From Phenylobacterium sp. (GTDB lineage Bacteria > Pseudomonadota > Alphaproteobacteria > Caulobacterales > Caulobacteraceae), in NCBI RefSeq assembly GCF_004297125.1, contig NZ_SCVD01000039.1:62001-126000 (forward strand): a DNA stretch of 64,000 nucleotides, given 5' to 3'. The notes below the pieces were generated by a model. That model saw only the letters and a list, made by a program, of their open reading frames with translations. It did not search any database and was not told the DNA's origin. Both the position numbers and the translations under genes were made by a program. How positions within the stretch are numbered: the first letter of the stretch is position 1; each line of letters opens with the position of its first letter. This document shows, piece after piece, positions 60,590 to 64,000 of this stretch.

Positions 60590-61069
60590 TCAACCCACCA
60601 GCAGCATCTTGTGGGTGTAGGCGAGGAACTTGCCGGCTGCCAGCGTCGCGATCCACAGCGCCGCGCCGAGTGCGGCGAGTTTCGGAGCCCAACTCGGTAC
60701 AGTCGCGACATTCGCGGCAAAGACCCAGCGCTGCAGGTTCCAGGCGATCGCCGCGGCCGATGCGGCCATAGCGAGCTTTGCGTAGAACAGGGGATTGGTC
60801 AGCGCCTTCGCGGGATACGCGGCCACGAGCAAAAGTCCGGAGACGGCCGCGGCTGCCAGCGCCCAACCCAGGACTCGCGTGAGACGTCCGAACGCTGGCA
60901 GCGGCACGGCGGAGGCCAATCCGAGCAGACGTGCACACGACGCAAGCGCCAGACCGACGATCGCACCCATCGTCAGCGTGTGAAGGATCAACAGAGCGAA
61001 CAAGGCCCATGAGGATTCGCGCAGCCAGGTAGCGAACGCGCTTTGCTCCAACCCAGCGACCTGGTCCAT
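60590..61069 (-). CDS. Small polytopic membrane protein, paralogue of the following gene
   Basis: 159-residue protein with about four helices (SSWALFALLILHTLTMGAIV, LGWALAAAAVSGLLLVAAYP, LFYAKLAMAASAAAIAWNLQ). The LHTLTMG and PLFYAKL patterns parallel VIHFVALS and PAFRLKL in the downstream protein, so the two likely form a heterodimer. First gene of a minus-strand pair convergent with the HupE cluster. Unknown function. Confidence 0.65.
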   Translation of the reverse strand: MDQVAGLEQSAFATWLRESSWALFALLILHTLTMGAIVGLALASCARLLGLASAVPLPAFGRLTRVLGWALAAAAVSGLLLVAAYPAKALTNPLFYAKLAMAASAAAIAWNLQRWVFAANVATVPSWAPKLAALGAALWIATLAAGKFLAYTHKMLLVG

Positions 61070-61175
61070 GTTCTCTCGATGCGCGCCGTCTCTTAGGCCC
61101 GAATTTGCGCTTGAGCTTGGCTGGAAGTCCAGAAGCCCGGCCAGCCCACACGCCGCTGGCGGCGGGGGATGATCT

Positions 61176-61754
61176 TCAGGCCCGGGTGTCGGAAATCGTC
61201 AGCCAGACGACGATCGCTTGAGCTTCGGCCGAGGCCTCGACGCTCGCAACAGTTCGCGACAAGACGCCGTCGTATCGGTCGAGCTGGTGAAACTCGCCGG
61301 CGCTGTGAACCTCCACACCATCTGCGAGCGCGAAGACCAGGCAGGCGGCGGCCATCGGAGGAAGGTCCAAATGTGAGGTCACCCGGTCGACCCGCGCGAT
61401 GGCTGCGCCGCGACGGGTCATCACATTCAAGTCCAGCACCGGCCCCGCTGTCAGCTGCGCGCTGGTTAGGGCCGCGCCGTCGAAGGCCAGTGGCGCACTG
61501 CAAGGCGAAAGGTCGAACACACCGGCGTCCTGGACGGTCAGGCGCAGGGCGCCCTCAAGGACGGTCAGCACGCGGTCGATGCCCGGGAAGCTGGAGAACG
61601 GCCCGTCCTCGCGCACCTCGGCCATGCTGATCCGCCAGGCGAAGTCGTCGAACCCCGAGCCCGGCGGCCAGGCGGCGATTTCGCGAGTGACGCCGCCGCC
61701 ATTCTTCCAGGGGACCGCCGCCCGGTCCGCCGCGCGTAGGACGCTGAGGGTCAC
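61176..61754 (-). CDS. hutD: HutD family protein
   Basis: 192-residue cytoplasmic cupin-like protein of the HutD/Ves family. Seen: VPWKNGGGVTREIAAWPPGS, FAWRISMAEVREDGPFSSFP, DRVLTVLEGALRLTV and LDLNVMTRRG. HutD is thought to limit urocanate accumulation or regulate hut expression. It overlaps hutU by 4 nt (ATGA) as the last visible gene of the operon. No hutH or hutI is in the window. Confidence 0.9.
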   Translation of the reverse strand: MTLSVLRAADRAAVPWKNGGGVTREIAAWPPGSGFDDFAWRISMAEVREDGPFSSFPGIDRVLTVLEGALRLTVQDAGVFDLSPCSAPLAFDGAALTSAQLTAGPVLDLNVMTRRGAAIARVDRVTSHLDLPPMAAACLVFALADGVEVHSAGEFHQLDRYDGVLSRTVASVEASAEAQAIVVWLTISDTRA

Positions 61755-63418
61755 CCCAGGATGCCGGGCAGGTCGAGCTGCTTCTCGCGCGCCACCTGGA
61801 GCGCGATATCGTAGCCGGCGTCGGCGTGGCGCATGACGCCGGTGGCCGGGTCGTTCCAGAGCACGCGGGCGATCCGCTTGGCGGCGGCATCCGTGCCGTC
61901 GCAGACGATGACCATGCCGGCGTGCTGCGAGAAGCCCATGCCGACGCCGCCGCCGTGGTGCAGCGAGACCCAGGTGGCGCCGGACGCGGTGTTTAGCAGC
62001 GCGTTCAGCAGCGGCCAGTCGGAGACCGCGTCGGTGCCGTCGCGCATGGCCTCGGTCTCGCGGTTGGGAGAGGCGACGGAGCCTGAGTCGAGGTGATCGC
62101 GGCCGATGACGATGGGGGCCTTCAGCTCGCCCGAGGCGACCATCTCGTTGAACGCCAAGCCCAGCCGGTCGCGCTCGCCCAGACCCACCCAGCAGATGCG
62201 GGCAGGCAGACCCTGGAACTTGATCTTTTTGGCCGCCATGTCGAGCCAGTTGTGCAGGTGCGGATTGTCAGGGATCAGTTCCTTCACCTTGGCGTCGGTC
62301 CTGGCGATGTCCTCGGGATCGCCCGACAGGGCCGCCCAGCGGAACGGGCCGATGCCGCGGCAGAACAGCGGGCGGATGTAGGCCGGCACGAAGCCCGGGA
62401 AGTCGAAGGCGTTGGCGACCCCCGCCTCCTTGGCCATCTGGCGGATGTTGTTGCCGTAGTCGACGGTGGGGACGCCCGCCGCCTGGAAGTCCAGCATCGC
62501 CTGGACGTGCTCGGCCATGGAGGCCCGGGCGGCTTCCTCGACCTGCTTGGGATCCTGGTCGCGCATGGCGGCCCAGCGTTCCAGGGTCCAGCCCTTGGGC
62601 AGGTAGCCGTTCACCGGGTCGTGGGCAGAGGTCTGGTCGGTGAGCAGGTCGGGCTGCACGCCACGGGTGAACAGCGCGGGCAGCAGCTCGGCGGCGTTGC
62701 CCAGCAGGCCGACCGAAATCGGGGTCTTGTCGCGACAGGACTGTTCGATCCAGGCCAGGGCTTCGTCCACGTCGGTGGTCGCCCGGTCGAGGTAGCCGGT
62801 GCGCAGGCGCATATCGATGCTGGACTGCTGGCACTCGATCGCAAGGCAAGAGGCGCCTGCCATCACCGCCGCCAGCGGCTGGGCGCCGCCCATGCCGCCC
62901 AGGCCGGCGGTCAGCAGCCAGCGGCCGGAGAGGTCGCCGGCATAGTGCTGGCGCCCCATCTCGACGAAGGTCTCATAGGTGCCCTGAACGATGCCTTGGG
63001 CGCCGATGTAGATCCAGGAGCCGGCGGTCATCTGGCCGTACATGGCCAGGCCCTTGCGATCGAGCTCGTTGAAGTGGTCCCAGGTGGCCCAGCGCGGCAC
63101 GAGGTTCGAGTTGGCGATCAGCACGCGCGGCGCATCGGCGTGGGTGCGGAACACGCCCACCGGCTTGCCCGACTGCACCAGCAAGGTCTCGTCGTCCTCC
63201 AGCCGGCGCAGCGTCTCGACGATCTTGTCGAAGCTCTCCCAGTCGCGCGCCGCCCGCCCGATCCCGCCATAGACCACCAGCTCCTCCGGGCGCTCGGCTA
63301 CGTCGGGGTGCAGGTTGTTCATCAGCATCCGCAGGGGCGCTTCGGTGAGCCAGCTCTTGCAGGAGAGCTCGGTCCCGGTGGCGGGGCGGATCACACGGGT
63401 CTTGTCGAGGCGGGTCAT
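61751..63418 (-). CDS. hutU: Urocanate hydratase
   Basis: 555-residue NAD-dependent enzyme turning urocanate into imidazolonepropionate in histidine degradation. Start at 63418 (MTRLDKTRVIRPATGTELSC). Seen: NNLHPDVAERPEELVVYGGI, WIYIGAQGIVQGTYETF, LTAGLGGMGGAQPLA, the active-site region AYIRPLFCRGIGPFRWAALS with the conserved Cys, and VSLHHGGGVGMGFSQHAGMV. Full length and intact. Overlaps hutG and hutD by 4 nt. Confidence 0.96.
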   Translation of the reverse strand: MTRLDKTRVIRPATGTELSCKSWLTEAPLRMLMNNLHPDVAERPEELVVYGGIGRAARDWESFDKIVETLRRLEDDETLLVQSGKPVGVFRTHADAPRVLIANSNLVPRWATWDHFNELDRKGLAMYGQMTAGSWIYIGAQGIVQGTYETFVEMGRQHYAGDLSGRWLLTAGLGGMGGAQPLAAVMAGASCLAIECQQSSIDMRLRTGYLDRATTDVDEALAWIEQSCRDKTPISVGLLGNAAELLPALFTRGVQPDLLTDQTSAHDPVNGYLPKGWTLERWAAMRDQDPKQVEEAARASMAEHVQAMLDFQAAGVPTVDYGNNIRQMAKEAGVANAFDFPGFVPAYIRPLFCRGIGPFRWAALSGDPEDIARTDAKVKELIPDNPHLHNWLDMAAKKIKFQGLPARICWVGLGERDRLGLAFNEMVASGELKAPIVIGRDHLDSGSVASPNRETEAMRDGTDAVSDWPLLNALLNTASGATWVSLHHGGGVGMGFSQHAGMVIVCDGTDAAAKRIARVLWNDPATGVMRHADAGYDIALQVAREKQLDLPGILG

Positions 63419-64000
63419 GCTTTGGCGAAGTCCAGGCAGGCGTTGAGGACGTTGGTCAGGGCAGCGCGCATCGGGGCGGCACGCACCTCGACGTAGGGCG
63501 TGGGCCAGATGGCCGAGGTCAGCAGGCCGGGCGGCTCGTCCATGTAGCCGCGGCAGGCGAGCTCCATCTGGATGGCATGGACGCCGTCGGCCGGGCGACC
63601 GTAGTGGCGGGTGGTCCAGCCGCCTTTGAACCGGCCGTTGGTGACCCGGCTGAACGCGCTGGCGCCGCACGCGGTCTCGACCGCAGCGGTCAGGTCCGGG
63701 TCGCAGCTCGCGCCGGAGTTGGTCCCGATGTTGAAGTTGGGCAGCAGGTCGTCGAACAGCCGCGGGATCGCCGAGCGGATCGAGTGCGCCTCGTACAGCA
63801 CCACGCGCCCGTGGATCGCACGCAGCCGGTCGAGTTCGGCCTGCAAGGCGGCGTGGTAGGGATCGAAGTAGTCTGCCCGCCGCTGGGCGATCTCAGCCTC
63901 GTCGGGCTCACGCCTCCGGTACAGCGGCTCGCCGTCGAAGGTGCTCGTGGGGCAGAGCCCCGTGGTCGCCTGACCCGGATAAAGCGACGCGCCCGACGGG
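63415..64000 (-). CDS. hutG: N-formylglutamate deformylase (5' end outside window)
   Basis: C-terminal about 195 residues of HutG; the frame is open to the window end. The visible part begins SLYPGQATTGLCPTSTFDGE and includes VVLYEAHSIRSAIPRLF (metal-site His), FNIGTNSGASCDPDL and FKGGWTTRHYGRPADGVHAI. Removes the formyl group from N-formylglutamate in histidine degradation. The stop overlaps the hutU start (ATGA). Family length is about 265-270, so roughly 70 residues are missing. Confidence 0.92.
   Translation of the reverse strand, partial: PSGASLYPGQATTGLCPTSTFDGEPLYRRREPDEAEIAQRRADYFDPYHAALQAELDRLRAIHGRVVLYEAHSIRSAIPRLFDDLLPNFNIGTNSGASCDPDLTAAVETACGASAFSRVTNGRFKGGWTTRHYGRPADGVHAIQMELACRGYMDEPPGLLTSAIWPTPYVEVRAAPMRAALTNVLNACLDFAKA

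Noticed and set aside
62093..63496. Long plus-strand open frame opposite hutU
   Set aside because: hutU is intact and strongly conserved; the other frame has no recognisable features.
1..64000. CRISPR arrays, tRNA or rRNA genes, and intact insertion sequences
   Set aside because: No regular repeat-spacer pattern, no tRNA-like cloverleaf and no transposase or integrase frame was found by reading.

Overview
The window is very GC-rich, densely packed DNA, with genes joined by 1-4 nt ATGA or TGATG overlaps. It looks like an alphaproteobacterium, most probably Caulobacteraceae (Caulobacter, Phenylobacterium or Brevundimonas type). The grounds are two large TonB-dependent receptors, a hutG-hutU-hutD order, HupE/anchor-protein pairs beside a CzcA pump, and the gene style. 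This placement is inference; no rRNA or other phylogenetic marker is present.

Layout. (1) 1-6.8 kb, plus strand: the C-terminal four fifths of a CzcA-type RND metal pump, then HupE + membrane-anchored partner, an MFS exporter, and a second HupE + partner. (2) 6.7-16.9 kb: a sulfur-amino-acid-like locus. A minus-strand operon runs from a cystathionine beta-lyase-type enzyme through AapJQMP-type polar amino-acid ABC transporter genes to an XRE regulator and an unknown protein. It diverges from a LysR gene, which is followed by a RidA enamine deaminase and a TonB-dependent receptor. (3) 17.3-32.2 kb: a second XRE regulator, then a conjugative type IV secretion operon (traG, copG-like, trbBCDEJLFGI, an S26 peptidase, a lytic transglycosylase) ending in two small HTH proteins, a single-domain response regulator and a small unknown gene. 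No relaxase, integrase or entry-exclusion gene is seen, so only part of an integrated element may be present. (4) 32.6-50.9 kb: a metal-resistance island. It holds a CnrYXH-type sigma/sensor/anti-sigma set, a DUF305 protein, CueR, CusF, CopZ, DUF411, CusCBA, CopCD, the multicopper oxidase CopA with CopB, and a Cu(I) P-type ATPase. Three promoters share a CueR-like architecture. (5) 51.3-61.1 kb: a TonB receptor, two PepSY membrane proteins, a cupin, an HExxH protein, a DUF5666-like protein, a third HupE + anchor pair, a DUF4198 protein, and (opposite strand) two small related membrane proteins. This looks like an incompletely described envelope metal-handling system. (6) 61.2-64 kb: hutD, hutU and part of hutG for histidine breakdown.

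How it may work together. The copper genes form a complete envelope defence: a P-type ATPase moves Cu(I) out of the cytoplasm, CusF/CopC/CopB/DUF411/DUF305 bind periplasmic copper, CopA oxidises it, and CusCBA exports it. CueR probably coordinates copA-ATPase, copZ and its own gene. The conjugation genes next to this cargo suggest arrival by horizontal transfer. The three HupE + anchor pairs always travel together, and two of them lie near metal-transport genes (a CzcA pump; a TonB receptor/PepSY set), so they are the most interesting poorly described feature here. The second and third pairs are near-identical over stretches and lie about 52 kb apart in direct orientation, bracketing the whole accessory region.
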